Assembly: GCA_000818945.1 (NCBI GenBank)
Contig: KN805406.1
Span: 1-64,000, forward strand
Length of the DNA stretch: 64,000 nt
Origin: Schizochytrium sp. CCTCC M209059
Lineage: Eukaryota; Sar; Bigyra; Thraustochytrida; Thraustochytriidae
Direction of reading: 5' to 3'
Position 1 is the stretch's first letter. Every line of letters starts with the position of its first letter. Both the position numbers and the translations under genes were made by a program. Below the pieces are notes generated by a model that had not been told where the DNA came from, made no database searches, and saw only the letters and a list, made by a program, of their open reading frames with translations. Shown here in pieces: positions 47,663 to 57,283 of this stretch.

Positions 47663-50627
47663 GAGCCCTCGCGTCGCCGTCCCGAGCCCGCTTCACGTTG
47701 TGGCGACGCCGCGCGGCGATACGCTATCTGCGGCGACAGACGTCATTTCCACTACCAGTACTACGACCACAACAACGAAGACGACTCCGGCCTCGGCGCG
47801 GCACAGTAAGTCTCGGGGAAAGCCGCAGAGCTCGCAGCATAGCTCGCAGCATAGCTCGCAGCTCAGCTCGCAGCTCAGCTCGCAGCTCAGCTCGCAGCTC
47901 AGCTCGCAGCTCAGCTCGCGCTTCGGCGCCTACCAGCACAAGGGAGTTCTCCTTCTCGCAAAGGTTGACGACCCAATAGTGGGCAAGGACGCCGAGGTCG
48001 CCTGCCTTGACAGCAGCGATGAGGAGGCAATGCGCGCGAAGCCCGCGGTACCTGGACAGGACGCAAGCAAGCTTGCAGGAGCGGGGCTCTTGAGCAGTAG
48101 GCCGGCGAACGACGCCCAATCCTGGAATGAAAGAAATCCTGGAAATGGAATGGCGACGGCAGTCAGGAAGAGCAATTATGAACCCCATCTGTATAGTCCA
48201 GGGTATGCCGAAGACTCCTCTGAAGAGGAAGAACTCAGCAGCGAGGAGTATGATGGTGATTTGGAAGACAATTCCGAGGTCTACGTTGGATTCAAGACCG
48301 ATACTGTGAACGATAGTGTTGCAGACGATGATGTCCAGGACCTGATGATGCTCGACGAGGAAAACAAGGTCAACGACGAGATGGGAGAAGAGAGTCACAA
48401 GGGCGAAGACCTCGATTCCGAAATGCAGGAGAGCACAGCATCAATATCGCACTGGAAAGTCCTTCGCGCTGAACAGATCGACAACAAATATCCTGATGAT
48501 TCTTCGTGCGCAAGCGAGAGTCAGAATGAATGCACGAGCAAGCAGGGCGATTCTGCAAGCCAAGGTATTAATGACACATTTATCAAATCGGAATCGAACG
48601 CACGAAGCATGTTCATGAGTTTTCGGCCCAATAAGATTGCAGAGGATGAAACGATTACACAGGTTAAGGCAGAGGCAACAATCTCTGGGCTTTTGTGCCC
48701 TGTTCAAGAGGATACAGCTACAATGCCGACTGACCCCGTGGCCCCAAGTGAAAACATTGGTAAAGAAGGTCTCTCGCGTCAGAGCCAAGAAACCGCACCT
48801 AGATTGGAGCTGATCGCGTCCGGCACGACGGAGCCCTCGACCTCAAATCGCTGTGCAAGTAACGTTGGGGTTGCAGACATGCAAAGACGACACCAAGGCG
48901 CGGCAGATAAAGACTCGGAGGCAGACAAAGACTCGGAGGCATCACAGAACCTCATCTCTGGCGTGGAGCCCAGGGTTGTCCACCGGGCAACAGCACAGCC
49001 GAAGAGCGACGCAATCGGTTCTAGCAAGCGACCAAGAAGCCTATCTGCCAACATCGATGGCATAGTCCGCAAGCGACCCAACACTCGATCATACAAGTCT
49101 GATGCCGGCGCCAACAAAGAGACGCGTCTCTCTTCACCCGTTGGAGATAAAGAAACGAGAATCGAGAGACAGTGTATGGATGACGAAGCGGAGTACGACG
49201 AGCTCAAGCTACAAGACTGCGTCAAGAAAAACACCGGTGAAATTAAGAAGAGCAAAGTTTGCGTGCCTCGGAGCGAACGTTGCGAAAAAACAGGGTGCAA
49301 AAGAGCAAGAAAAGAAGGAGCAGGGGGGGGGCTGTGCGCCAAACATGCCAAGCGCGGAAGATGTCTTCGCGAAGATTGTATCGAAGTTGCTGCAGATAGT
49401 GGTTCCAAGCTTTGTTATGCGCACGGGGGCGGCAAGCCATGTAAAGTCGTTGGTTGCGATCATCGCCGTGTGGAACTTGCAGGCGGGTTCTGTAACGACC
49501 ACAAACAAGGAACTGCTCAATCGGGCCAAAAACGGGACGTTCCTTCACGTTCACGGGTTGAGGAAGCGGAAGCTTCGGTCGCTCCGCAAAAGTCAGGTTT
49601 GTGCAGAGAAAAGGGTTGTGGTAAGCGGGCTCAACGGGGTGGAACGCAGCACTGCACCGCGCATGGGGAAGGCAAGCGCTGTCTAGAAAAGGGATGTGAC
49701 AAAGGTGCCCAGTCGGGGCCCCTTCAGCGCTGCTTGCGGCATGGTGGCGGCAAGAGATGTAGTGAGCCCGGGTGCAACTTGGCTGTGGTAACTACTCCTT
49801 ATGGCCGGGAGTATTGCCGTAAACATTCCAAGGAGATTCCGACTCATCAAGATTTAGTGGAATCATCGCCAGCAAGCGCAATTCCAGAAACAGGCACGAA
49901 CGAAGGGATGACCTCGCCCAGCCGCGAAGCACAGACTGCTCCCAAAGGCAGCCAAGCTCGCCAACGTCCACGTCTATCGCCACGCGTGGAATGCACGTTC
50001 CCTGGATGCAGGAAGAGGAGGGCACGATGCGGGAAAAGTACCTGCTGTGAGCATGGTGGCGGTGCTCAATGCGTTACTCCCGGTTGTAAAAATCGAGCGT
50101 CACGAACGGGTTGTTTGTGCATGCGTCATTTTGCTGACCAGGACCCACTCCGAAAGCTGAGACATCTTTGTATTGTCGAGGGGTGCCCATCTGCTGCACA
50201 GCGCGGGAAATTATGCATATTGCACGGAGGGGGGCTGCGTTGCCAGGTACCGGGCTGTACGAAGAGCATGGCACCTGGCCCATATAAGAAAGCATGCACC
50301 GCGCATGGTGGTGGAAGGCGATGCCAATATTCTGGCTGTAAGAGAGGTGCCAAGAAGGGAGGTTTGTGTCGCGGCCATGGTGGTGGTCAAATGTGCAGCA
50401 TTGAAGGCTGCACGACTTCTGCTCAGCTCAAGGGAAAATGTTTTGCTCATTCGCGGCTTCTCTTCTGCTCTGTTGAGGGCTGCATGGATATTGGGAGATT
50501 TTACGGCACTAGATGTTTTTCCCATCGTTTCCGATGCAAACATGATGGTTGTTCCGAGTACGCAAAGCGAAATCATTTCTGTTTGGAGCACAGTCCCCTT
50601 CATGCCGGCGCGACTACAGTTTCTTGA
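47661..50627 (+). CDS. Protein with 14 WRKY19-like C-x4-C...C-x2-H zinc repeats
   Basis: The protein has 988 residues if started at ATG 47661; the frame is open to 47172 (GTG), but that part looks like antisense of a - strand ORF. A later start is also possible. After a Thr/Ser region and a 12-bp-repeat-encoded SSQL tract come about 400 acidic, disordered residues. From about nt 49280 to 50610 there are 14 repeats of the form C-x4-GC-x(8-14)-C-x2-H, most followed by GGGKRC-like linkers (CLEKGC...CLRHGGGKRC, CQYSGC...CRGHGGGQMC). Such arrays are common in stramenopiles and are often annotated WRKY19-like, although no WRKY DNA-binding domain is present. Metal binding is likely; DNA binding is unproven. 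Confidence 0.75.
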   Translation: MSPRVAVPSPLHVVATPRGDTLSAATDVISTTSTTTTTTKTTPASARHSKSRGKPQSSQHSSQHSSQLSSQLSSQLSSQLSSQLSSRFGAYQHKGVLLLAKVDDPIVGKDAEVACLDSSDEEAMRAKPAVPGQDASKLAGAGLLSSRPANDAQSWNERNPGNGMATAVRKSNYEPHLYSPGYAEDSSEEEELSSEEYDGDLEDNSEVYVGFKTDTVNDSVADDDVQDLMMLDEENKVNDEMGEESHKGEDLDSEMQESTASISHWKVLRAEQIDNKYPDDSSCASESQNECTSKQGDSASQGINDTFIKSESNARSMFMSFRPNKIAEDETITQVKAEATISGLLCPVQEDTATMPTDPVAPSENIGKEGLSRQSQETAPRLELIASGTTEPSTSNRCASNVGVADMQRRHQGAADKDSEADKDSEASQNLISGVEPRVVHRATAQPKSDAIGSSKRPRSLSANIDGIVRKRPNTRSYKSDAGANKETRLSSPVGDKETRIERQCMDDEAEYDELKLQDCVKKNTGEIKKSKVCVPRSERCEKTGCKRARKEGAGGGLCAKHAKRGRCLREDCIEVAADSGSKLCYAHGGGKPCKVVGCDHRRVELAGGFCNDHKQGTAQSGQKRDVPSRSRVEEAEASVAPQKSGLCREKGCGKRAQRGGTQHCTAHGEGKRCLEKGCDKGAQSGPLQRCLRHGGGKRCSEPGCNLAVVTTPYGREYCRKHSKEIPTHQDLVESSPASAIPETGTNEGMTSPSREAQTAPKGSQARQRPRLSPRVECTFPGCRKRRARCGKSTCCEHGGGAQCVTPGCKNRASRTGCLCMRHFADQDPLRKLRHLCIVEGCPSAAQRGKLCILHGGGLRCQVPGCTKSMAPGPYKKACTAHGGGRRCQYSGCKRGAKKGGLCRGHGGGQMCSIEGCTTSAQLKGKCFAHSRLLFCSVEGCMDIGRFYGTRCFSHRFRCKHDGCSEYAKRNHFCLEHSPLHAGATTVS
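47829..47912 (+). repeat. 12-bp in-frame tandem repeat
   Basis: Seven 12-base units: two agctcgcagcat and then five agctcgcagctc. In the zinc-repeat gene they encode repeated SSQH and SSQL tetrapeptides. Copy number is likely to vary between alleles. Confidence 0.93.
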
Positions 50628-51184
50628 AATCTCGAGCTGTCTGGAGTGAGGATCTAAACCAGAAGATAAGGAGTCTGCAGTCAAGTAAACCAGGCGCCGC
50701 TACTTATTGGATCTAATTTGGAAATCACAAAAAGTTGAGGGTATTGTACGTTGTGTTTGATCTTGGTCTTGGTCTTGGTCTTGGTCTTGGCCTTTGCTGG
50801 TTGCACGACGCAGTTTAAAGTTGGATGAATGAAAACCGGGCTTGCTTAGGAGAGCAGAAGTGCAGTTCCTGGATGCATGGAGCGTTTTGCTTGGTTCGAA
50901 CGAATAATGGGTCAATCTTCTACTCATAGCAAATTACGAATGAGTCGGAACACTATGAAATCAAAGGGGCAAGCAGGGTGGTCCGGTCGAGACCTACCGC
51001 TCATAGTAGCCTACAAGTGGGTGGTACAGGCCTTCTACTAGTGATGGTAGTATAGCTAATAATTAACGGACACGCGCACGTCCCGACTTGGACCCAAACG
51101 TGAAGCGACGCGTCCCATCCCAGCCTTTGGCGCAGGCCACCACGTCTGCGCAGGAGGAAACGTAGACGCAGAGCTCAAGCAGCC
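50628..51184. other. Spacer before the LRR protein gene
   Basis: AT-richer; contains a GGTCTT hexanucleotide run at about 50760-50790. No gene was seen. Confidence 0.5.
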
Positions 51185-52621
51185 ATGCGAATCCCGCGCA
51201 GACAGAAAAGCACTCGCAAGGCCGGAAACGAAGGGGCCGCCTCGTCCGGTGATAGTGGAGGGGAGAGCGGAGGTGACGAGTTCGACAGTGACAGCAATGG
51301 CGAGGAGAGCGACGAGGAGGAAGCCGAGGCTGTCGAAGAAAAGCCCACGGAGGCCACGAAGAAAGAAGATGACAAGGAGCCAGGAGGAGCTAATAGCAAA
51401 GAATCCGGAGCCTTGGAGGATGACAGCTTGAAGACGAGTAGTGGTGAGTCCGCTGTCGCCAAAACGAAGACGAAAAACGGGTCACCTGGCAATGGTGAAG
51501 AGGAGAGTGGAGAAATGAAGGGAACGAGCAGTAGCACAAAGGAAAATGGCAAGAGTAAAGCGGAACTTAAGCGCGGGTTTTCTTTTGATCGACTGCGAGG
51601 CAAATCCAAAAAGCGCGGCAAACGAGCAAGCGGTGGTAATGGCGGCGATTCTTCTGACGAAGAGGCCGCCAAAGATCCCCGTGAACGCGTGGCTGTGTCG
51701 GTAGAGACGGTACGCGAGGCGATTATTGAGCTCAGAACGCAGGACGATGAGGAGGTGATAACTGTTACTCTTGAAATTGCATGCTATAAACGTCGTTGCG
51801 AAGCGCGAAGAAAATTGCGCAAGGCACAAGAAGATCATGACGCGGCTCTTGCTGAGTTTCGTCGCGTTCAATGTGATCAGTACGAGTCGCAGCTTGTCTC
51901 GGTGATGACCAAAGCCGAGCACAACTTGGAACGATGGGAGCACGTTCTTCGACAGCAGCACATGGCAAAGGCTTTCTTCGACTTTGGCGATGAAGGAGCG
52001 CACACGCTAGCCAAAGCGCTCAAGTACAAGCGTACGCTAGAGCGCGTGAGTTTGCCTAAGAATGAGATTGGCTCGATGGGCCTCAAGTCCCTCACCTCTA
52101 TTTTGAGTCGCTGCCCAGCGCTGCACGAGCTCGATCTGCGAGGAAATCCCCTGGGCGTAGAATCAGGGGAGCACATTTCATTAATCCTGGTAAAGTGCCC
52201 ACTGCTTCGGCGTCTTAATCTGCATGATTGCGGTTTGGGAGCCAAGGGTGTCGCGACTTTTATCAAAGCCGCGCGACAACGTGGTCTTCACACTCTCGAC
52301 CTTCGGCACAATGGTCTTGGGCGCGAGGGTTGTTTAACGGTGGCGCGGGAATTCCTGCAGGACAATGAAGATATTATCGAGCTTGACTTGGCAACCAACG
52401 AGATCGGGGCGGGCGAGGCTGCTGAGGCCCTTGCTGCAGCTATTCCGACGGCAAGTGCGCTGCGCTGTATCGACCTTTCCCATAATGGGATGTCAATGGT
52501 ACTACGACGGCCAAAGTACCGAGATCTCTTTGTCAAATTTCGCGTCGATGTCGTCGTAGGGCTTTGGAAGTCAACGCGAGCACCTCTGCTAGATATTGTT
52601 GCTCCGGCTCTCACGGATTGA
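51185..52621 (+). CDS. Leucine-rich-repeat protein with acidic/serine-rich N-terminus
   Basis: The protein has 478 residues, ATG at 51185. Residues 15-125 are Ser-, Gly-, Glu- and Asp-rich and disordered, followed by a basic patch (about 128-150, RGFSFDRLRGKSKKRGK). A helical linker (about 165-262) leads to five or six ribonuclease-inhibitor-type LRRs (about 270-440), for example LHELDLRGNPLGVESGEHI and LHTLDLRHNGLGREGCLTVA. These LRRs keep the LxLxxN asparagine and diverge from one another, unlike the near-identical repeats at 1-5146. The region is intronless. It is probably a protein-binding scaffold; no enzymatic domain was seen. Confidence 0.82.
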   Translation: MRIPRRQKSTRKAGNEGAASSGDSGGESGGDEFDSDSNGEESDEEEAEAVEEKPTEATKKEDDKEPGGANSKESGALEDDSLKTSSGESAVAKTKTKNGSPGNGEEESGEMKGTSSSTKENGKSKAELKRGFSFDRLRGKSKKRGKRASGGNGGDSSDEEAAKDPRERVAVSVETVREAIIELRTQDDEEVITVTLEIACYKRRCEARRKLRKAQEDHDAALAEFRRVQCDQYESQLVSVMTKAEHNLERWEHVLRQQHMAKAFFDFGDEGAHTLAKALKYKRTLERVSLPKNEIGSMGLKSLTSILSRCPALHELDLRGNPLGVESGEHISLILVKCPLLRRLNLHDCGLGAKGVATFIKAARQRGLHTLDLRHNGLGREGCLTVAREFLQDNEDIIELDLATNEIGAGEAAEALAAAIPTASALRCIDLSHNGMSMVLRRPKYRDLFVKFRVDVVVGLWKSTRAPLLDIVAPALTD

Positions 52622-52847
52622 GAACTGCCTTCTTTTGATGTTTTTTTTTTTTTGTTAAAAACTGGTCCTCTTTGGGGAACTGTGCCTTTTTTCGTTTTCG
52701 TTTTCAATCGCTTGTTTTCTTTGCTCGTTCGTTGCGTTCGTATAGTACTACGTACTTGATTGATGAGCAATACGAGCAATACAAGCAATACGAGCAATAC
52801 GAGCAATACCCGAAATCCATCATCATTCATCCTTCATTCAGAGAACC
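52622..52847 (+). other. Leader with 9-bp repeat upstream of the TLDc gene
   Basis: Five tandem gagcaatac units (one changed to aagcaatac) occupy 52765-52809, ending 38 bases before the ATG. A T-run at 52642-52654 follows the previous stop. Confidence 0.7.
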
Positions 52848-54383
52848 ATGGGATCGAGCGGGAGCAAGAAGAACGCAGGCGGCGGCGGCGGCGGTGGCGG
52901 CAGCGCGGGCGCCAGTGATACGAAACGCAAACACTTGCTGCTGGACAGCGCGGCTTACGCGCAGGTCGCACGTCGCCATGGCGAGATCGCGAAGCTCAAG
53001 GCCTCTCAGGCCGCGAGCGGGGCCGGGACTGCGTCCGAGGCAAACGCCAAAGGCGAGACCGCCGCGGCGGCGCCACCGCCCGCCCCAGAGTCCTCAGCAG
53101 CGGTAAGCGCGCCCGCCACTCCCGCTGCGCCCGCTGCCGCAAAGGAGAGCGCTAACGAGGCGGTCACCGGTCGCAAGGTGACCTCGGCGCTTGGACTTCC
53201 TGCAGAGGATGCCACCGCGGTAGCGCGCATCTTCAGGCAGTCGGATCAAGCGGGGATCATCTCGCTGGAGATCTTTGTCGACGTCGTGGCCAATCTTGTC
53301 AAGGGCACAACGAGCGACATGCGACGCGCCATCTTTGCAGGCGCCACGGGTCCTGGCAAGAGCGAGGCGACGCCAGAGCTGCTCGGCGAGCTGCTGAGCG
53401 CGCTCTATCATGCAGCTGGCAACGAATCGGGCTCTTTTAAAAGCGAAGCGCTCATTGCAGGGTTTGAAGTCTTTGCCGAAAAGCAATCCAAGCTGGACGG
53501 CAGCGATGAGGTGAGGCGTAATTTCGGCATGTTCAATCGATGGTGCAGCGCCCAAGTCCCGTCCCTGCAAGAAGGTCTGCATGGACTCGTTGGTGCTAAG
53601 ATGCTCGGCATGTCTGCGCAAGGATCGGCGACGGCGGGCAAGATTTCGGCGGGAACCCAAGCTGCTGTGGCCAAGAGCGAGGTGATGAGTCCAGCCGAGG
53701 TCTTTGCTCTGTCGTGCGCTGACTCACGTGCTGCCTCGTCATGGGATTTGCTCTTTTCGAGCAACCAGCATGGCATGTCTTTTGATATGCTCTTCAACTC
53801 TATTCTAGGATACGCGGGCCCAACGCTGATCGCAATCATGGATGCAGAAGGAAATGTGTTCGGAGGTCTCGTTTCGGAGACTTGGTCTGAGGCGGCGCAG
53901 TTCTACGGAAACACATCAAGCACGCTGGTGTCGTTGCGGCCCAAATTTCAGACGCTGAGCGCGCGTACAGACGGTTCGTCTCCGGGGACGAACCACTTCC
54001 AGTTTCTGCGTTGCCGCGGCAAGTCCGGTATTCTTGGTTTGGGTTTTGGTGGAGACGAGAACTCGCCGCGCCTATGGCTTGATCGGAACTTTGAAGGCTG
54101 CCGCGCAGCGGATTTCGACCTGACGTATGAGCAGGGCGACTTGCGTCCTCGCAACGCAGATGGCACCTCGACCTTTAAGCCCTTCATTATCGAAGCGTGG
54201 GGCTTTGGTGGATCTGAGGCTGCCTCAGCACAGGCCACAGAGGTTGCAGCTGTGGACAAGATGCGCATGGATCGGCGCAAGGTGGATCGAAAGAAGTTTG
54301 CCGAGAACTCGTTCGATCGCGAGTTTCTTCTTGGCAAGACCTACGGCCATCAACAGCAGATTGAGAACCGCGGGGGTCGCTAG
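52848..54383 (+). CDS. TLDc-domain protein with N-myristoylation-type start
   Basis: The protein has 511 residues; the ATG at 52848 sits in a good context (aaccATGG). The first residues, MGSSGSKK, have Gly2 and a small residue at position 6 plus following lysines, the pattern recognised by N-myristoyltransferase. A poly-Gly run and an Ala/Pro-rich linker reach to about 105. Residues 115-250 are helical and resemble an EF-hand-like region (IISLEIFVDVVANLV). The TLDc domain spans about 280-456: SSWDLLFSSNQHGMSFDMLF, then GLVSETWSEAAQFYGN, FQFLRC and GLGFGGDE..RLWLD. This order matches MEAK7/TLDC1, a membrane-associated protein linked to mTOR signalling and V-ATPase in animals. Assignment to MEAK7 itself is inference. 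Confidence 0.82.
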   Translation: MGSSGSKKNAGGGGGGGGSAGASDTKRKHLLLDSAAYAQVARRHGEIAKLKASQAASGAGTASEANAKGETAAAAPPPAPESSAAVSAPATPAAPAAAKESANEAVTGRKVTSALGLPAEDATAVARIFRQSDQAGIISLEIFVDVVANLVKGTTSDMRRAIFAGATGPGKSEATPELLGELLSALYHAAGNESGSFKSEALIAGFEVFAEKQSKLDGSDEVRRNFGMFNRWCSAQVPSLQEGLHGLVGAKMLGMSAQGSATAGKISAGTQAAVAKSEVMSPAEVFALSCADSRAASSWDLLFSSNQHGMSFDMLFNSILGYAGPTLIAIMDAEGNVFGGLVSETWSEAAQFYGNTSSTLVSLRPKFQTLSARTDGSSPGTNHFQFLRCRGKSGILGLGFGGDENSPRLWLDRNFEGCRAADFDLTYEQGDLRPRNADGTSTFKPFIIEAWGFGGSEAASAQATEVAAVDKMRMDRRKVDRKKFAENSFDREFLLGKTYGHQQQIENRGGR

Positions 54384-54799
54384 CGAGAGGACCGGGCTTC
54401 TCTTTTCGTTTCCTTTCTTTTTCCTTGGTTGGGGAAATGACTGGACCTATTGCGCGGGCTGCTGCAGCTTGGTCTTTCACTCCATGGGGTCAGACACGTT
54501 TTCGTGCAGGAGGACGTGGCGACTTGTAAACCTTTCCTGTCACGTCAGAAAATTGTAGGAAGTGTTTGTATGTGCGGAGTTAGCAGCTCATGATGGGGTC
54601 AAAAAGCTTTCGCTCCTTTGATCCGAAACATAAGCTCTTTGGAAACGGAACAAAGCATGTGCGGTGCGCTGATCGCGACAAACACATTGAGTTCTCTTCA
54701 CGAATGGCTCTTTCATTGCTATTCTTCTTCCACTTGTTATGGTTCATGACTTTGTCTGTAAATACACGCACGAATGCACGAATAAATGTTGTCATTGTT
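54384..54799. other. Spacer between convergent genes
   Basis: 416 bases, AT-richer, between the TLDc gene and the - strand methyltransferase. No feature recognised. Confidence 0.5.
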
Positions 54800-55597
54800 T
54801 CAAGTCTGTGGCTGGCGAAAGCCGCGTCCGAGAAAAAAGATTTCTCGTGACTCTTTGCGGGTCGCAGCGGGTTTGGCGCGCTTGAACTCGCGAAAGGCGC
54901 GTTTCATTTCATTTGCAATGAGTTGGTCCTCTGGACCTGTGAAGATTTTGGTCAAAAAGGCGCCGCGATCGGGCTGAAGGACAGCTTGCGCGGTTTCCCA
55001 GGCTGCCTCGACGAGTTCTATTTGACGCAAATGATCAGCACTATGGTTCCCTAAGGTGTTTGGTGCCATGTCACAAAGAACAAGGTCAACATAAGGTTGA
55101 CCCGAGGCACGGTGGGCTTCTTGACGGACTTTGTCTTGAATCTCGGGTTCGAGAAAGTCGCCTCGAATAAAAGTACATCCCTTGAGTGCTTTGACTGGCA
55201 ACAGGTCGCACATGATTATCGTCGTTGATGGACCACATTGCTGCGCCGCAACCTGAGCCCAACCACCGGGTGCGGCGCCGAGGTCGAGGATGACCTTGGC
55301 GCCTTTGAAAAGTTGTTGTTTTTGGTCAATTTCTAGCAGTTTGAAGGCCGCCCTCGACCTGTAGCCCGCAGACTCGCGCGCAGCGACAAAAGGATCACGC
55401 GCCTGGCGCGCAATCCATGGCGACTTGGCTCTCCTTCGCTTTCCACTCAGCGCACGCGTCTGAGTAGATCTAGGTCGCAGCGCTAGAAGGAGTGGCTCAG
55501 ACGACAGTTGATGTTGCCAGGGCAATGTTATTTGCCGAAGAACCTGCTGAGGCGCGTGCGTCTTCCTGCGCAAGGTGGCACATGGGCTGCTCAGCAT
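54800..55597 (-). CDS. MRM2: FtsJ/RrmJ-family rRNA 2'-O-methyltransferase, probably mitochondrial (MRM2-like)
   Basis: The protein has 265 residues from ATG 55597; an upstream TTG would add 72 residues. The first 60 residues are Arg/Ser/Leu-rich without acids, as expected of a mitochondrial targeting peptide. The FtsJ domain begins RESAGYRSRAAFKLLEID and has the SAM-binding motif VILDLGAAPGGWAQVA (102-117). The catalytic K-D-K-E tetrad is complete: K86, D176 (VLCDMAPN), K217 (FLTKIF) and E249 (KESREIFFLG). RrmJ methylates U2552 of E. coli 23S rRNA and MRM2 does the equivalent in mitochondria. The short length and presequence favour MRM2 over the nucleolar Spb1 or the tRNA enzyme Trm7. Confidence 0.9.
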   Translation of the reverse strand: MLSSPCATLRRKTHAPQQVLRQITLPWQHQLSSEPLLLALRPRSTQTRALSGKRRRAKSPWIARQARDPFVAARESAGYRSRAAFKLLEIDQKQQLFKGAKVILDLGAAPGGWAQVAAQQCGPSTTIIMCDLLPVKALKGCTFIRGDFLEPEIQDKVRQEAHRASGQPYVDLVLCDMAPNTLGNHSADHLRQIELVEAAWETAQAVLQPDRGAFLTKIFTGPEDQLIANEMKRAFREFKRAKPAATRKESREIFFLGRGFRQPQT

Positions 55598-56224
55598 CCT
55601 CACCCCCCTGTTCGTTCGGCGAGGGCTCGCGTCAGGCTCTGAGCAGGCTATGTCGCCTGGCGATTCTGCAAGTAAGCTTGGGCCTTTGGAAGCAAGAAAA
55701 AAGCTTTTACGGGTCGCAGGTCGCAGCACATGAATATGCTCTGAGATAGTGCTTGCCCGGTGGTAAAGCTGTATGCTGCGTTCGCTCGCGAGGAAGCAGC
55801 CTGACGAGAGCAAAATACCGCCGACTTAACTTTCCTTCTCCGATTTACAAAAGTCGTCGGAAAATTCTGCAGTCAGGCCAAAGAAATGTGATGTAAAACT
55901 TGCTGATGCGGCACAGAACCTTTGAGTCATCTCAGATCTGAAGAATCATCCGCTTCGCGTCTGTCTGCGAGTTGCCATGTCATAATCACCCCCTTCCCTC
56001 CCCGTAAAACAGATGAAAATTTCTAAAACACATAGGCAAACCTCCAACGAGAACCCATTTTTCAAATCCAGAAGCTTTGATCGACAGCCCGCTCTCGCCG
56101 ACACTGCACGTTTTACGAGAACATAACCGATCGTGAATCCACTCTTTTCGTGCGTGTAGAGTGCTACCCACTGGCAGGTGAGCAAGTCTCGGAAAGTAGT
56201 TTTTTACCAGATCGAAACGGAGTA
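55598..56224. other. Divergent promoter region
   Basis: Lies between the MRM2-like gene (-) and the coiled-coil gene (+). The - strand frame continues from 55597 to 55813 without an ATG start. No repeat stands out. Confidence 0.5.
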
Positions 56225-57283
56225 ATGTCCATGAATTCGGACGTAGCGGCGCTCTTGGCCGAGCAGGAGGCCGCCGAGGCTGTCGCGGAGGAGATGCTCG
56301 AGCGTGAAAAGTCACGACTGAGCGAATTTCACGAACAGCTGCACGCCCGATCGCACGAGTGCGAGTGCCTCTTGAAGCGGCGCGAAGAGTTGCGCGAGGC
56401 ATTGACGACGAGCTCGGCAATTTCATCGAACGAATGGGATGCGATGCAACGCACAGCAGCAGAGGCTCAAACGTTGGATCCCATGCAAGAAGAGCTCCGA
56501 AGAGACAGCGCCGAGACCGTCGATGCGGCCGTGGGGCTTCGAGACTCGCTTGAGGAGACATTCGCGGCCCTCGCAGAGCTCAATGTCGAGGCTCGTAAGC
56601 TTGTGAGCGCGATGGAGACGAGGCATCGCGAGCAGCAAGAAATGGAAGAGTCTGTTGATCAGCTGGAGCGGCACGTCAAGATGCAGGCGCGCGAGAATCA
56701 GCGACTGATCTCGGAACGGCAGGCGTTCGAGGCGATCTTGCGACGTACATCAGCAGAAGTTTCACGAGCAGCCCAACAGCGCGAGAGCATGACCGCGATG
56801 GAGAAGGAGCTCGCGAAAGAGCTTGAGAAAAACCAAGGCTTGGAAATGGCGTGCAACGACACTCAGGCCAGAATCGACGGCTTGGAGCGTGCCATGCAGC
56901 TCCTGTGTGCCGCCGTCCTGGAGCCAACGTCTGTTTCAAAGATGGAGATGGCTCGCCTGGAGACCAAGCTGCGCGATTCGACTCGAGGATCCGTTCCGCA
57001 TGAGATGGTACTGAAGGGACTCGGATTTGGTGACCTCGTCGACTCTACACGTATCAACAATGCATCTCTCGTCAACCATTTTGAAGACGGCGACGCCGCT
57101 GCGGTTCAAGAAGTCCCCACACCCGATCCGGCGCGGGAGCTCAAGGAATGTTTGGCGTCATGCGCTCAAAAGCTTGTGGACCTCGACAAGCGTAATGCGG
57201 AAGCCTTGCTGGAGGAGCAGCGCAAGACCGCGCAGGCTTTTCGAGACTTTCAAGCCGAGTTGTTGGACGAGAGTAAAAAGTAG
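56225..57283 (+). CDS. Coiled-coil protein, function unknown
   Basis: The protein has 352 residues from ATG 56225 (a second ATG two codons on; an upstream GTG ignored). Nearly all of residues 5-250 are heptad-like and rich in Glu, Ala, Arg, Gln and Leu (EEMLEREKSRLSEFHEQL). A short linker follows, then a C-terminal helix (ECLASCAQKLVDLDKRNAEA). The final KK and low complexity are unremarkable. Kinetochore (for example Ndc80-complex or Spc24/25-type) and ciliary proteins can look like this, but nothing specific is recognisable. Confidence 0.68.
   Translation: MSMNSDVAALLAEQEAAEAVAEEMLEREKSRLSEFHEQLHARSHECECLLKRREELREALTTSSAISSNEWDAMQRTAAEAQTLDPMQEELRRDSAETVDAAVGLRDSLEETFAALAELNVEARKLVSAMETRHREQQEMEESVDQLERHVKMQARENQRLISERQAFEAILRRTSAEVSRAAQQRESMTAMEKELAKELEKNQGLEMACNDTQARIDGLERAMQLLCAAVLEPTSVSKMEMARLETKLRDSTRGSVPHEMVLKGLGFGDLVDSTRINNASLVNHFEDGDAAAVQEVPTPDPARELKECLASCAQKLVDLDKRNAEALLEEQRKTAQAFRDFQAELLDESKK

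Noticed and set aside
46911..47696. A 261-residue - strand Arg/Ala-rich open frame
   Set aside because: Low complexity; the shorter - strand frame at 47288-47662 in another phase has better protein character.
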